NCBI RefSeq assembly: GCF_005886105.2
Contig: NZ_PNCO02000002.1
Coordinates: 62,001-126,000 of the forward strand
Reading direction: 5' to 3'
DNA length: 64,000 nt
DNA from: Pseudoalteromonas galatheae
Lineage (GTDB): Bacteria > Pseudomonadota > Gammaproteobacteria > Enterobacterales > Alteromonadaceae
Positions 9,128-19,082 of this stretch are shown piece by piece. The notes under the pieces are model-generated. The model was not told the DNA's origin. It did not search any database and saw nothing but the letters and a program-made list of their open reading frames with translations. Within the stretch, counting starts at the first letter, position 1. Each line of letters begins with the position of its first letter. Made by a program: the position numbers and the translations under genes.

Positions 9128-9937
9128 TTAATCAAATACTGCGACGGTTTGGCGACTTAGGGCGAGCAGCTTTCCATCTTGCGACCAAATTTTTGCATCT
9201 TCAATACCATAACCATTTTGGCTATGGTGAGTAACGGCTTCAAAGCCCAGCCAAGACTCTGAGTCGAGTGAAATATCACACAAAAACTCTATGTACCAAG
9301 ACATACTGCTGGCGGGGCTTGGCGCTTTACACATCTGAAGTAATGTTGGCGGCCATGAATCAGCAAGAGCCAGTGTATGTAGTTCATTTACCGATGTAGT
9401 TTGTGCTTTAAATCGCATCCAGCCACCTAGGTTTGAAGATGGTGCACCGGAAAATGGCAAAGCGCCTTGCTGAGCATTGAGCGAGACATGCTGGAAAAAT
9501 GCAGGCATCACACCTTCTTGGTATGGAAGAACTGCCTTTGGATTAACAGCTGAAAGAGTAGGGTTATCGACATTTGTAACTTGGATAGCGGATTCTCTAT
9601 CCTTGCCAAAACAACCGATAGCAATAAGACAAACTTTGCCTGACTGGATCAGCTGCGTCTGCATTTGCGTGGCATTTTTTCCGCTACGCAGAATGGTAGT
9701 TGCAACTGTAAATGGTGTGCCTTCTAGCAGCGGCCCTACAAAGTTTACACTCACAGAGAGCAATCTACGAGGCTCTGTCAGTTGATGCTTCATGCTTTGC
9801 ACCGCGATTGCAGCAGACAGTCCGCCAAACGCAGTACGGCCTTGACACCAACTTGCAGGAAACGTCATTTGTGTTTGCGCTTGCTGTAAATGCTCCGACT
9901 GAATAATTTCATCAAACGTCATGTTGTCATTTCTCAT
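9128..9937 (-). CDS. TesB-like acyl-CoA thioesterase (double hotdog)
   Basis: A 269-residue protein of the TesB-like/4HBT_3 thioesterase family. The N-terminal hotdog contains WCQGRTAFGGLSAAIAVQSM (substrate helix) and RRLLSVSVNFVGPLLEGTPF; the second contains GGWMRFKAQ and WYIEFLCDI, then the conserved ending YGIEDAKIWSQDGKLLALSRQTVAVF. It would release free fatty acids from acyl-CoA in the cytosol. In-frame ATGs at 9937 and 9922 are both possible. It is transcribed divergently from dnaK, and a 61 bp gap separates it from pqiA downstream. Confidence 0.88.
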   Translation of the reverse strand: MRNDNMTFDEIIQSEHLQQAQTQMTFPASWCQGRTAFGGLSAAIAVQSMKHQLTEPRRLLSVSVNFVGPLLEGTPFTVATTILRSGKNATQMQTQLIQSGKVCLIAIGCFGKDRESAIQVTNVDNPTLSAVNPKAVLPYQEGVMPAFFQHVSLNAQQGALPFSGAPSSNLGGWMRFKAQTTSVNELHTLALADSWPPTLLQMCKAPSPASSMSWYIEFLCDISLDSESWLGFEAVTHHSQNGYGIEDAKIWSQDGKLLALSRQTVAVFD

Positions 9938-10109
9938 TCTTTATTATGTTGCACTTAGCATAACTGGTCTAACCAGGTAATCAAGCGTCAAATACATCGT
10001 ATTTTCTTCTTCACTTGTTTCAAAATAAGCAATTAAGGGTGCTTTTTTGACCGAAACGTTCGAAAAGCAAAAAAATTTCAATTTTTTTCATTTTTTTTTA
10101 GTTGTGACG

Positions 10110-10137
10110 CTTGAATTACAAATCGGTGACCTTATTT
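10110..10137 (+). promoter_or_regulatory. Sigma-32-type heat-shock promoter of dnaK
   Basis: CTTGAA (10110-10115), a 14 nt spacer, then CCTTATTT (10130-10137). This is close to the sigma-32 consensus CTTGAA-N13/14-CCCCATnT (6 of 8 in the -10) and sits 48 bp before the dnaK ATG. Confidence 0.65.
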
Positions 10138-10184
10138 ATCAAATCAACTAACTGAACAACGAATTTTGAAGTCGGAGATGATTC

Positions 10185-12107
10185 ATGGGTAAAATTATTG
10201 GAATCGATTTAGGTACTACTAACTCTTGTGTAGCGGTACTTGATGGTGATAAGCCGCGCGTTATTGAAAATGCTGAGGGCGACCGCACAACTCCTTCTGT
10301 TATCGCATTTACAGATGATGGTGAAACACTTGTAGGTCAGCCAGCGAAACGCCAGGCGGTAACTAACCCTAAAAACACACTTTATGCTATCAAGCGTCTA
10401 ATTGGTCGTCGTTTTGAAGATGAGGAAGTACAGCGTGACCTTAGCATCATGCCTTTCAACATCGTAAAAGCGGACAACGGCGACGCTTGGGTTGAGGTAC
10501 GTGGTGAGAAAAGAGCTGCACCTCAGATCTCAGCTGAAGTTCTTAAGAAAATGAAGAAAACAGCTGAAGATTTCCTTGGTGAGGCAGTAACAGAAGCCGT
10601 TATCACTGTTCCTGCATATTTCAACGATTCACAGCGTCAAGCAACTAAAGATGCTGGTCGTATTGCAGGTCTTGAAGTTAAGCGTATCATCAATGAGCCA
10701 ACAGCCGCAGCACTTGCTTACGGCATGGATAAGAAACAAGGTGACAACGTTGTTGCAGTATACGACTTAGGTGGTGGTACATTCGATATCTCAATCATCG
10801 AGATTGATGAAGTTGAAGGCGAGCACACGTTTGAAGTTCTAGCAACTAACGGTGACACTCACTTAGGTGGTGAAGACTTTGATAACCGCGTTATCAACTA
10901 CCTAGTTGCAGAATTTAAGAAAGACCAAGGCATCGACCTAAAAACTGATCCGCTAGCGATGCAGCGTGTTAAGGAAGCAGCAGAAAAAGCGAAGATCGAG
11001 CTGTCTTCTGCACAGCAAACTGAGGTAAATCTACCTTATGTTACTGCTGATGCAACAGGTCCTAAGCACATGAACGTTAAGCTAACTCGTGCAAAACTTG
11101 AGTCACTAGTTGAAGACTTAGTTGCGCAATCAATCGAGCCGCTAAAACGTGCACTAGCAGATGCTGATCTTTCTGTAAGCGACATCAATGATATCATCCT
11201 AGTTGGTGGTCAAACACGTATGCCACTTGTACAGAAGAAAGTTGCAGAGTTCTTCGGTAAAGAGCCTCGTAAAGACGTAAACCCTGATGAAGCGGTAGCG
11301 GTTGGTGCTGCTGTTCAAGGTGGTGTACTTGCGGGTGACGTGAAAGACGTACTACTACTTGACGTTTGTCCTCTATCTCTAGGTATTGAGACTATGGGTC
11401 AAGTAATGACTGCGCTAATCGAGAAAAACACGACTATTCCTACTAAAAAGTCGCAAACTTTCTCAACAGCAGAAGACAATCAGTCAGCAGTAACAATTCA
11501 CGTACTACAAGGTGAGCGTAAACGTTCAAGCGATAATAAATCTCTAGGTCAATTCAACCTAGAAGGTATTCGCCCGGCGCAACGTGGTGTGCCACAAATC
11601 GAAGTTACTTTTGATGTGGATGCAGATGGTATCTTACACGTATCTGCGAAAGACAAAGATACAGGTAAAGAGCAGAAGATCACAATCCAAGCTTCTTCAG
11701 GTCTAAGTGACGATGAAGTAGAGAAAATGGTACGTGATGCAGAAGCAAATGCTGAAGAAGACAAAAAGTTTGAAGAGCTAGTTGGCGCTCGTAACCAAGC
11801 TGATGCGCTTGTTCATGCTACACGCAAACAAGTTGAAGAAGCGGGTGACGACCTTCCAGCTGATGACAAGACAGCAATTGAAGCTGCACTTGGCGAGCTA
11901 GAAACGGCAATCAAGGGCGACAGCAAAGAAGAAATCGATGCTAAGACACAAGCACTAGCAGAGAAATCTCAGAAGCTTATGGAAATCGCTCAAGCAAAAG
12001 CGCAGGCTCAACAAGCTGGCGGTGATGCAGGTGCCCAACAAGGTTCAGCGAAAAAAGACGACGACGTAGTTGACGCTGAATTTGAAGAAGTTAAAGACGA
12101 CAAGTAA
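10185..12107 (+). CDS. dnaK: Chaperone DnaK (Hsp70)
   Basis: A 640-residue Hsp70, full length. It starts with [21 protein letters not shown] (phosphate-1 loop) and contains [26 protein letters not shown] and [13 protein letters not shown] of the nucleotide-binding domain, the linker [15 protein letters not shown], and the C-terminal tail ending EFEEVKDDK. It refolds proteins in the cytosol with DnaJ and GrpE and down-regulates sigma-32. GGAG lies 7 nt before the ATG. Codon use is strongly biased, as for a highly expressed gene. dnaJ follows after 153 bp. Confidence 0.99.
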   Translation: MGKIIGIDLGTTNSCVAVLDGDKPRVIENAEGDRTTPSVIAFTDDGETLVGQPAKRQAVTNPKNTLYAIKRLIGRRFEDEEVQRDLSIMPFNIVKADNGDAWVEVRGEKRAAPQISAEVLKKMKKTAEDFLGEAVTEAVITVPAYFNDSQRQATKDAGRIAGLEVKRIINEPTAAALAYGMDKKQGDNVVAVYDLGGGTFDISIIEIDEVEGEHTFEVLATNGDTHLGGEDFDNRVINYLVAEFKKDQGIDLKTDPLAMQRVKEAAEKAKIELSSAQQTEVNLPYVTADATGPKHMNVKLTRAKLESLVEDLVAQSIEPLKRALADADLSVSDINDIILVGGQTRMPLVQKKVAEFFGKEPRKDVNPDEAVAVGAAVQGGVLAGDVKDVLLLDVCPLSLGIETMGQVMTALIEKNTTIPTKKSQTFSTAEDNQSAVTIHVLQGERKRSSDNKSLGQFNLEGIRPAQRGVPQIEVTFDVDADGILHVSAKDKDTGKEQKITIQASSGLSDDEVEKMVRDAEANAEEDKKFEELVGARNQADALVHATRKQVEEAGDDLPADDKTAIEAALGELETAIKGDSKEEIDAKTQALAEKSQKLMEIAQAKAQAQQAGGDAGAQQGSAKKDDDVVDAEFEEVKDDK

Positions 12108-12123
12108 TTGTAGGTCTTGAAGG

Positions 12124-12156
12124 AGGGCGCGCTGGCTGTATGGCTTGTCGCGCCCT
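12124..12156 (+). other. Stable hairpin between dnaK and dnaJ
   Basis: A perfect 8 bp GC-rich stem, AGGGCGCG / CGCGCCCT, encloses a 17 nt loop, 17 bp after the dnaK stop. No T-tract follows, so it is more likely a 3'-end stabiliser or attenuator than a full terminator. It may explain uneven dnaK and dnaJ expression. Confidence 0.55.
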
Positions 12157-12260
12157 ACGTGTTTATAAATTAGACTGTTGTCTGGCATTAATTTGCAAGC
12201 GACAGGGCTCGGCAGAGTTTGCAACGATGTAAGTTGCCAAGAAAGAGTAGTGTGATAAAA

Positions 12261-13397
12261 ATGTCTAAACCTGACTATTATGAAGTATTAGGTGTTGCGA
12301 GAGACGCCAGTGAACGTGACATTAAAAAGGCGTATAAACGCCTTGCAATGAAATATCACCCTGATCGTACTGCTGGTAACGCTGAACTCGAAGCGAAATT
12401 CAAAGAAGTAAAAGAAGCTTACGAGATATTGACTGATAGTCAAAAACGCCAGATGTATGATCAATACGGCCATGCAGCTTTCGAACAAGGTGGTGGTGCT
12501 GGTCATGGTGGATTTGGCGGCGCTGGCGACTTCGGCGATATTTTTGGGGACGTATTCGGTGATATCTTTGGTGGCGGCGGTGGTCGTCGTCAATCAAGAC
12601 AACAGCGTGGTGCGGATTTAAGATATAACCTAGAGTTAAGTCTTGAAGAAGCGGTACGTGGGAAAGAAGTTGATATCCAAGTGCCAACTTGGGTGAGCTG
12701 TAAACCATGTGATGGTAGTGGTGCGAAAGCCGGTTCTAAGCCTAAAACTTGTACAACCTGTCATGGTGCAGGTCAAGTACAAATGCGTCAAGGCTTCTTT
12801 GCGGTACAACAAACTTGTCCAACCTGTCAGGGTACAGGTCAGATCATTTCAGACCCGTGTAACAGTTGCCACGGACAGGGCCGTGTAGAGAAAACGAAGA
12901 CACTTAATGTTAAGATCCCAGCCGGGGTTGATACGGGTGACAGAGTTCGCTTATCTGGAGAAGGCGAAGCGGGTGCACATGGTGCGCCAGCTGGTGACCT
13001 ATATGTACAAGTGAGTGTGAAAGAGCACCCAATTTTTGTACGCGATGGCAATAACTTATATTGTGAAGTGCCAATTAGCTTCACAACGGCGGCACTAGGT
13101 GGTGAGATTGAAGTACCGACCTTAGATGGCCGTGCGAAACTGAAAATTCCATCAGAAAGTCAAACAGGCAAAATGTTCCGTATGCGTGGTAAAGGCGTTA
13201 AGTCTGTGCGCAGTGGTGCGGTAGGTGACTTAATTTGTAAAGTTGTCCTAGAAACGCCAGTAAACTTGAACGAGCGCCAAAAAGTGCTTCTTCAAGAGTT
13301 TGAAGAGTCTATGGGTGAAAACAACGGTAAGAATCGTCCTAAAGCTCAAGGCTTTTTCGACGGCGTTAAGAAGTTCTTTGATGACTTGACCAAGTAA
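12261..13397 (+). CDS. dnaJ: Chaperone DnaJ (Hsp40)
   Basis: A 378-residue type I Hsp40. The J domain is at residues 1-70 with the HPD motif in MKYHPDRT. A Gly/Phe-rich region follows (about 75-110). Four CxxCxGxG zinc repeats are seen ([32 protein letters not shown]), then the substrate-binding C-terminal domains. It delivers clients to DnaK and stimulates its ATPase. I used the ATG at 12261 because [12 protein letters not shown] is the conserved beginning; an upstream in-frame start at 12219 would add 14 unconserved residues. Confidence 0.99.
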   Translation: MSKPDYYEVLGVARDASERDIKKAYKRLAMKYHPDRTAGNAELEAKFKEVKEAYEILTDSQKRQMYDQYGHAAFEQGGGAGHGGFGGAGDFGDIFGDVFGDIFGGGGGRRQSRQQRGADLRYNLELSLEEAVRGKEVDIQVPTWVSCKPCDGSGAKAGSKPKTCTTCHGAGQVQMRQGFFAVQQTCPTCQGTGQIISDPCNSCHGQGRVEKTKTLNVKIPAGVDTGDRVRLSGEGEAGAHGAPAGDLYVQVSVKEHPIFVRDGNNLYCEVPISFTTAALGGEIEVPTLDGRAKLKIPSESQTGKMFRMRGKGVKSVRSGAVGDLICKVVLETPVNLNERQKVLLQEFEESMGENNGKNRPKAQGFFDGVKKFFDDLTK

Positions 13398-13411
13398 CCC
13401 GAACTTGTTTG

Positions 13412-13443
13412 AAAATGCCCGCTGCGATAGCGGGCATTTTTGT
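13412..13443 (+). terminator. Rho-independent terminator after dnaJ
   Basis: A 12 bp stem, AAAATGCCCGCT / AGCGGGCATTTT, with a 5 nt loop and trailing T residues, begins 15 bp after the dnaJ stop. Confidence 0.92.
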
Positions 13444-13529
13444 TTTGGCGATTGGTGCGCCTTATCGCAAGGCGATAGCATGAATCTTTATTTCTTGATA
13501 TAACTGATGCCTGCTAAACGGAGTTTGTA

Positions 13530-13988
13530 ATGACACCTGCAATAAATCTACTTAAGAAGGCGAAAGTGGCGTTCCAAGTGCTGCAATTTGAGCACGATCC
13601 TAACGATCATGACTTTGCTAATGAAGCTGCGAAAAAGCTCAATCTAGACCGAGAAAAAGTGTTCAAAACACTGTTGATTGACGTTGATGGTGAATTGCAT
13701 GTAGCCGTTTCTCCTGCCACGCAACAAGTTGATTTAAAAGCTTTTGCCAAAGTATGTAAAGGGAAGAAAGCACAGCTTGCTGATCATCAGATCGCGCAAA
13801 AGGTTACTGGCTATTTAATTGGTGGAATAAGCCCGTTTGCACAGAAAAAACAGCTGCCAACTTTACTTCACGAGAGTGCTTTAGCATTCGAGCAAATTTA
13901 TGTTAGTGCAGGCAAGCGGGGAGTCGAAGTGGTTATTGCGCCCTCAGATATAAAAGCGATTTGTAAAGCGAAAGTCGCAAATTTTTAA
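13530..13988 (+). CDS. ybaK: Cys-tRNA(Pro)/Cys-tRNA(Cys) deacylase YbaK
   Basis: A 152-residue YbaK/EbsC-type trans-editing enzyme, which hydrolyses cysteine mischarged on tRNA-Pro by prolyl-tRNA synthetase. The family layout is clear: VFKTLLIDVDGELHVAVSPA with the catalytic lysine in KTL, VTGYLIGGISPFAQKKQLPT, and the ending VYVSAGKRG-like stretch (here IYVSAGKRGVEVVIAP). Length matches E. coli YbaK (159). GGAG precedes the ATG. It is monocistronic and unrelated to the dnaKJ transcript, which ends in a terminator. Confidence 0.94.
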   Translation: MTPAINLLKKAKVAFQVLQFEHDPNDHDFANEAAKKLNLDREKVFKTLLIDVDGELHVAVSPATQQVDLKAFAKVCKGKKAQLADHQIAQKVTGYLIGGISPFAQKKQLPTLLHESALAFEQIYVSAGKRGVEVVIAPSDIKAICKAKVANF

Positions 13989-14097
13989 TTCTTCATTTCA
14001 TAAAAGCACAGCTTCAACAATTTGCTTATTAACCTGAGGTTTGGATAAAAAAATATTTCAACTCATTGTTTCTAAAGAATAAATTAGTTTTTCCTTG

Positions 14098-14290
14098 TCT
14101 AGCCAGAGAGTTTTAGGGAAAACACCGCTTCCGCGTCGTGCTCTCGCTAAGGTACCTACATCCTGTAGGCAAGGAGAATTTACGCACCAATATCTGGCTA
14201 TTGGAAGTGAATTCAACGCAGTCAGCGCTAAAACGGGCTGCTAGAAAGGCATTAATTATCCGCAGCTCAGGTTTATTAGTCAGTAAATTT
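14098..14290 (-). repeat. Dispersed intergenic repeat, copy A (minus orientation)
   Basis: On the minus strand the segment 14175-14121 matches the plus-strand segment 17919-17974 almost base for base: CCTTGCCTACA, then GGATGTAGGTACCTT, then GCGGAAGCGGTGTT, with a few substitutions and one small indel. The part 5' of this module is only weakly alike between the copies. Short open frames inside it (for example 14138-14323) are not genes. It fills most of the gap between ybaK and the next gene. Confidence 0.75.
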
Positions 14291-14475
14291 TCCCATAACT
14301 CAAAACTGCCACTATCGCTTTAGACAAAAAACAGGGATCGGATTATTAGCTGATTGAATCGATATGCTAGAAAGCAAGTGCGAAGGTAATATCGTTGATA
14401 CTGGAAAAATAGTTTCCATGATCCAACCTGTTTTGGTTTAATAAAAACTGGGTGTCGAGATATCAGTGAGGATAC

Positions 14476-14886
14476 ATGGATCAAATACTAATTATAATTG
14501 GAGTATCGATATTCGGTGCTTTGGGTTCAATTCATTTGGTGTATACGTTTTTCACTGAAAAATTTAATCCTCATGATGCTGCTGTAGTTGCCGCCATGAA
14601 AAATACGTCACCATTAATCACCAAAGAAACTACAATGTGGCGTGCTTGGATAGGCTTTAATGCTAGCCACAGCTTGGGTGCGATGTTGTTGGCTGCTATT
14701 TATATTCCATTGGCCGTTAACAACTTTGAGGTTATCAAAGGCTCTCTTTGGTTTTCACTGCTACCAATTGTTGTTGGCATATCATACTTAATCTTGGCCA
14801 GAAATTATTGGTTTAAAATCCCATTTGTTGGTGTACTTACTTCCTTGATATGTTTTCTGATCGCGGCATGGCTGATCAACACATGA
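14476..14886 (+). CDS. Small four-helix membrane protein, unknown function
   Basis: A 136-residue protein with four predicted membrane segments (about residues 3-25, 62-80, 88-106 and 112-133). The first loop carries NPHDAAVVAAMKNTSPLITKE, and WRAWIGFNASHSLGAMLLAA leads into helix 2. This is the pattern of a conserved family of about 140-residue membrane proteins (LIC_13387-like), whose function I do not know. GAGGA lies before the ATG. It stands alone between a repeat copy and a long intergenic region. Confidence 0.72.
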   Translation: MDQILIIIGVSIFGALGSIHLVYTFFTEKFNPHDAAVVAAMKNTSPLITKETTMWRAWIGFNASHSLGAMLLAAIYIPLAVNNFEVIKGSLWFSLLPIVVGISYLILARNYWFKIPFVGVLTSLICFLIAAWLINT

Positions 14887-15416
14887 CAAGAGGCACTATT
14901 CGGCTCATTAGATGCGCACTTACTACACTCGCCTGTGTGGCGGGCATTAATGTTTTTAGATGAAACTTCTAAATTTAAGAAGCTGGGATAGTGCGCCACC
15001 TAAGAGCTCACTCACCTCGAACTTATTAATCCATATTGTTATCTTGGCTATTTCACCTTAGCTAAATAACTTTGAGTTATTGCAGACATTGTCTTTATGA
15101 GATGCTACGGATAGTCATTCTATATGTTATAGGTAATAGATAGATGCATAAACTGTGTGGTGCTGAGTAATCTGCGCTTGAGCAATAACTAACAAGTCCG
15201 CCATCCTTCCTTACGAAATATAGGGAATGTTTTGTCATGCTTACAAGTGATTTTGTCATGATAATAGGCAAAATCTCAATTTCAACTTACAGATGTAAGC
15301 CATTAATTTCGCAGTCATTTATATTAATCACTCGATAATTCGGTAAAAAAGGCGTTAAAAAGTTAGATAGAGTAATTGATCTAAACGAATTTTTATGCCG
15401 TAATGTAAGTATATCT
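14887..15416. other. 530 bp without a convincing gene, upstream of fadE
   Basis: No supported coding frame was found; frames on either strand are short and lack family signals. There is a small dyad, CTTAC-AGAT-GTAAG, at 15285-15298. The rest is AT-rich and probably holds the fadE promoter. Confidence 0.5.
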
Positions 15417-15433
15417 ATCTGGTCGGATGAGTT
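15417..15433 (+). promoter_or_regulatory. FadR-like operator at fadE
   Basis: ATCTGGTCGGATGAGTT matches the E. coli FadR palindrome AACTGGTCnGACCAGTT at 13 of 16 defined positions, including the whole CTGGTC core. It ends 4 bp before the fadE ATG and covers the Shine-Dalgarno region, so a bound repressor would sit at the very start of the gene. Confidence 0.6.
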
Positions 15434-15437
15434 AATT

Positions 15438-17693
15438 ATGAGCCTAAGAACGAATTTAAGAAAGATCCTCCCAAGCATTTCAATCACAGAACAAGAAGCA
15501 TTAGATGCCGGTGATGTTTGGTTAGAAGGGTCAATTTATCAAGGTAAGCCTGACTTTTCAGCGCTGCGTGCTGTACCTGAAGCTAAGTTAAGCGCAGAAG
15601 AGCAAGCCTTTTTAGAAGGTCCAGTTAAAGAATTAATGGGTATGATCGATGACTCGGAAATTCAAAATGGCAAACACCTGCCAGAGCATGTGCTTGAATT
15701 TTTGAAAAAAGAGAGATTTTTCTCTTTGATCATTCCAAAAGAATACGGCGGTCTAGAGTTTAGCCCTTATGCAAACTCAACGATTGTAGGTACAATTGCG
15801 ACTAAATCCTCTGCGGTAGCGGTAACGGTGATGGTTCCTAATTCACTAGGTCCGGGTGAGTTATTGTTACATTACGGTACTAAAGAGCAGCAAGCGCACT
15901 ATCTTCCTCGCTTAGCAAACGGTCGTGATATTCCATGTTTCGCGTTAACAAGCCCTGAAGCCGGTTCAGATGCGGGTGGCATTCCGGACCAAGGTATTGT
16001 TAAAAAGGGCATGCACAACGGCGAAGAAGTACTTGGTCTTGAAATAACATGGGACAAACGCTACATCACACTTGCGCCGATTGCGACAGTACTCGGTTTA
16101 GCATTTAAAGTATTGGATCCTGAGGGATTACTAGGCGGTAAGAAAGAACTAGGGATCACCTGTGCGTTAATTCCACATGACCATCCGGGTGTGCAACTTG
16201 GTAATCGTCATGACCCTATGGGAATACGCTTCTATAACGGCACAACGCGTGGTGAAAAAGTTTTTATCCCAATGGACTTTATTATCGGTGGCCAGCAGAA
16301 TATCGGTCGCGGCTGGCAGATGTTGGTTAGCTGCTTAGGTGCTGGACGTGGTATTTCATTACCAGCGCTAGGCGTATCAACTAGCCAAGTCGCACTGAAA
16401 TCTGCATCTGAATATGCTGCGGTACGTGAGCAATTTGGCCTTTCGATCGGCCAGTTTGAAGGTATTCAAGAAAAGCTTGCGGACATTGCAGGCAAAGCAT
16501 ACATGCAAGAGGCAATGCGAGTGTTAACAACAGAAGGCTTAGGCATGGGCCTTAAGCCATCTGTAGTAACAGCAATCGCAAAATACCACATGACTGAAAC
16601 TGGTCGCGATGTGTTGGACTCTGCAATGGATATCCTAGCGGGTAAGGCCATTCAAAACGGTCCTCAGAATACCCTTGCAAGCGGTTATGTCGCTCAGCCA
16701 ATAGCAATCACCGTAGAGGGTGCAAACATCCTAACGCGTAATTTGATGATCTTTGGTCAAGGTGTAATGCGCTGTCACCCATATCTACAGTCGATGGTTG
16801 AATCTATTCACAGTGAAGAGAAAGATGCCGACAGTAAATTCCGTGGTATTTTGACAAAAACAGTTAGCTATAGCGTTGCCAACAGCTTACGCGCTTTCAA
16901 ATACGGCCTTATGCCTTTCACTGCTGATGCAAAGTCACCATTACCAGAAGTGCGTGCTTATGAAAAAGCCGCGCATAGATTAGCAGCGAAGCTTGCGGTA
17001 TATGCAGACTTCTCACTACTTGTGCTAGGCGGAAAACTGAAGCAAGCAGAAATGCTGTCAGCACGCCTTGGTGATGTAATGAGTCACTTATATGCAGCGA
17101 TGGCTTCAATCAAATACTATGAGCAGAAAGTAGCGGTAGCAGAGCGTGAGCAAGCAGCACCTTATTTCCATTATGCGACAAGGCATGCACTTATGAGTGC
17201 TGAAGAAGCGCTGCATAAGTTCTTAGACAACTTCCCGGCAAGTGGTACTCGTAAATTTATGCGTGTGATCACGATGCAGTTTAGTGGTAAACAAATGCCT
17301 AAGATTAATGATGATATGATCAGAGAGTTAGCCGCTGCAGCGCAAATGGATACACCGTTCAAAGCGCAGCTTACTCATCTTGTGAAACCGACAGCGGGTG
17401 ATGGTCATGATATCAATGAGCAAGCATATAAAGCTAAGATGGGTTGTCTTGACCTGCTTGCCAAAGTTAAAAAGGCAGTTCGCAAGCGTGAGATCCAACC
17501 AGGTGTTCGTTTCGAACAAACCTTAGATAATGCACTCGTTGGTAACCTTATCAACGAGGAGGAGTACGCAAAACTGGTTGATTACAACCGCAAGCGTGAA
17601 AAAGCAATTCGAGTGGATGAGTTCGACTTCGATTTAAACTTGTTAGATGAACAAAGCGCGAAAGAAACAGTCAAGCAAGCAGTGAATGAGTAA
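15438..17693 (+). CDS. fadE: Acyl-CoA dehydrogenase, FadE type
   Basis: A 751-residue FadE-type acyl-CoA dehydrogenase that carries out the first, FAD-dependent step of fatty-acid beta-oxidation. The N-terminal and middle domains include IPKEYGGLEFSPYANS, CFALTSPEAGSDAGG (FAD/substrate region) and WQMLVSCLGAGRGISLPA; VEGANILTRNLMIFGQGVMRCHP is typical of FadE. The last third is the FadE-specific DUF1974 region. E. coli FadE (814) has an extra N-terminal membrane segment that is missing here, so the protein may be soluble or peripheral. A FadR-like site overlaps the start and a strong terminator follows, so it is probably a single-gene unit. Confidence 0.94.
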   Translation: MSLRTNLRKILPSISITEQEALDAGDVWLEGSIYQGKPDFSALRAVPEAKLSAEEQAFLEGPVKELMGMIDDSEIQNGKHLPEHVLEFLKKERFFSLIIPKEYGGLEFSPYANSTIVGTIATKSSAVAVTVMVPNSLGPGELLLHYGTKEQQAHYLPRLANGRDIPCFALTSPEAGSDAGGIPDQGIVKKGMHNGEEVLGLEITWDKRYITLAPIATVLGLAFKVLDPEGLLGGKKELGITCALIPHDHPGVQLGNRHDPMGIRFYNGTTRGEKVFIPMDFIIGGQQNIGRGWQMLVSCLGAGRGISLPALGVSTSQVALKSASEYAAVREQFGLSIGQFEGIQEKLADIAGKAYMQEAMRVLTTEGLGMGLKPSVVTAIAKYHMTETGRDVLDSAMDILAGKAIQNGPQNTLASGYVAQPIAITVEGANILTRNLMIFGQGVMRCHPYLQSMVESIHSEEKDADSKFRGILTKTVSYSVANSLRAFKYGLMPFTADAKSPLPEVRAYEKAAHRLAAKLAVYADFSLLVLGGKLKQAEMLSARLGDVMSHLYAAMASIKYYEQKVAVAEREQAAPYFHYATRHALMSAEEALHKFLDNFPASGTRKFMRVITMQFSGKQMPKINDDMIRELAAAAQMDTPFKAQLTHLVKPTAGDGHDINEQAYKAKMGCLDLLAKVKKAVRKREIQPGVRFEQTLDNALVGNLINEEEYAKLVDYNRKREKAIRVDEFDFDLNLLDEQSAKETVKQAVNE

Positions 17694-17721
17694 GTTAAAC
17701 AAATAACTTTTCTGTAAAAGT

Positions 17722-17755
17722 AAAAGCCCTTAACCATTCGGTTAAGGGCTTTTTC
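17722..17755 (+). terminator. Rho-independent terminator after fadE
   Basis: A 14 bp perfect stem, AAAAGCCCTTAACC / GGTTAAGGGCTTTT, with the loop ATTC and a short T tail, lies 28 bp after the stop codon. Confidence 0.93.
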
Positions 17756-17818
17756 ATGTTGGGTAAAGATAATAACACCAGCTATAATTAACGAGCACTG
17801 TAAAACGGTTTGCTTATT

Positions 17819-17974
17819 GTACCAATTTGCCTTAATACTCGCTCAATTTGAAGGCGCATATCTGACGCTAACAGCGTTAAAGTTTTGTTATTTAGAACAA
17901 CTAAATAGCAAAACTTTTGCCTTGCCTACATGGATGTAGGTACCTTGGCGTGAGCAGGATGCGGAAGCGGTGTT
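17819..17974 (+). repeat. Dispersed intergenic repeat, copy B
   Basis: The longest copy. Its 5' half (GTACCAATTTGCCTTAATAC, then CGCTAACAGCGTTAAA, then TTTAGAACAACTAAATAGC) aligns with 51175-51280. Its 3' half (17919-17974) aligns with the reverse complement of 14121-14175. TTTAG-AACAA-CTAAA forms a small stem, so the element may fold in RNA. It lies in the 447 bp gap between fadE and the kinase gene, which holds no other feature I can support besides the fadE terminator. Confidence 0.78.
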
Positions 17975-18140
17975 ATCGACAAGATTTTCTCGCCTTAAAA
18001 GAGATCTCTTAGTTATGCAAGTCGGTATTCGTGATAGTAAGTAAAGGGTTGTACTGTGTTTGAGTAACCTGAATTGGACAATAAAAAGATTGGCTTTTAT
18101 TGAACAAGTCTCAGGTTAAATAACAAAAAGGTGTAACACA

Positions 18141-19079
18141 GTGAAAATAAGTATTCCAAGCGATGTAATTTCTGTGCCTATTTCAACACAGCAAGAGCAA
18201 CAATTATGGAGCGGTTGTGGTGATATGTTATTTATCGATCATGATGCTGGGAAGCTTGCAATTAAGCGCACTAAAGTCCCCAGTGACATTGCACATCAGA
18301 GAATTGAACAATCTTCAGTGGCGCTTGCGCGTAAAGCTAAGTCTTATCAGGTAGAACGTCACTTTTACAAGCATCATGCATGCGAGTTACTCTCACCCTG
18401 CAATACGCCTAGTTATTTAGGTGAAGGGGTAAGTGAAGGGATGGACTACATCATCTTTAGAGACTTCTCAACTCAAGGTTTTTCGCAAACTACTAAGCCG
18501 TCCGAGTCACAAATATTAGCGGTGATAGGGTGGTTAGCTAAATTCCATGCTCACTTTTTACAAAGCCCCGCAGAGCATGTGTGGGAACAAGGAAACTATT
18601 GGCACCTAGATACACGGCCAGATGAGCTTGAGCGAATGCAGCACAGTAGTATTAAACAAGCGGCACCTCGATTACGAGATCGCATCAAAAATAGCCATTG
18701 GCATACTTGGATCCATGGCGACGCTAAACTTGCTAACTTTGCCTTCAACGGTGACCAAGCGCTAGGATTCGATTTTCAGTACGTCGGAAAGGGGATTGGT
18801 GTGTCAGATTTAATGCTGTTTATTACGTCTGTACTGGACGAAAAAGCGCAGCTCCTCCATGCCGATGAGTATCTCAAGTTGTATTTGGATATGTTGAGAA
18901 TAGAATTATTGGGCAAAGCGGCCTCGATTGATATTGCTCAGATCCTTTCCGAGTGGGAATTGTTGTGGCCGGTAGTGTGGGCTGACTTTTATCGTTTTCT
19001 GTTGGGTTGGAAACCGGACCATGTAAAAATTAATGATTACATGAAATTTCAAACGGAAATTGCATTACAACAGGGATAA
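18141..19079 (+). CDS. APH/CHK-like small-molecule kinase
   Basis: A 312-residue protein with the aminoglycoside-phosphotransferase/choline-kinase fold. IHGDAKLANF near residue 193 is the Brenner-type catalytic loop (H-G-D-x-x-x-x-N), and LGFDFQYVGKGIGVSDLMLF about 15 residues later carries the metal-binding Asp. The phosphate acceptor is unknown; the family acts on sugars, choline, aminoglycosides and ecdysteroid-like compounds. The start is a GTG with AAGGTG ahead of it. A DMT transporter gene begins 3 bp after its stop, so the two are co-transcribed and may handle the same compound. Confidence 0.8.
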   Translation: MKISIPSDVISVPISTQQEQQLWSGCGDMLFIDHDAGKLAIKRTKVPSDIAHQRIEQSSVALARKAKSYQVERHFYKHHACELLSPCNTPSYLGEGVSEGMDYIIFRDFSTQGFSQTTKPSESQILAVIGWLAKFHAHFLQSPAEHVWEQGNYWHLDTRPDELERMQHSSIKQAAPRLRDRIKNSHWHTWIHGDAKLANFAFNGDQALGFDFQYVGKGIGVSDLMLFITSVLDEKAQLLHADEYLKLYLDMLRIELLGKAASIDIAQILSEWELLWPVVWADFYRFLLGWKPDHVKINDYMKFQTEIALQQG

Positions 19080-19082
19080 CCA

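Noticed and set aside
14138..14323. 61-residue open frame on the plus strand
   Set aside because: It lies within repeat copy A and has no family signal; the DNA similarity to copy B explains the sequence.
15287..15487. 66-residue minus-strand frame before fadE
   Set aside because: It overlaps the fadE start and FadR-like site, has no recognisable feature and poor composition for a protein.
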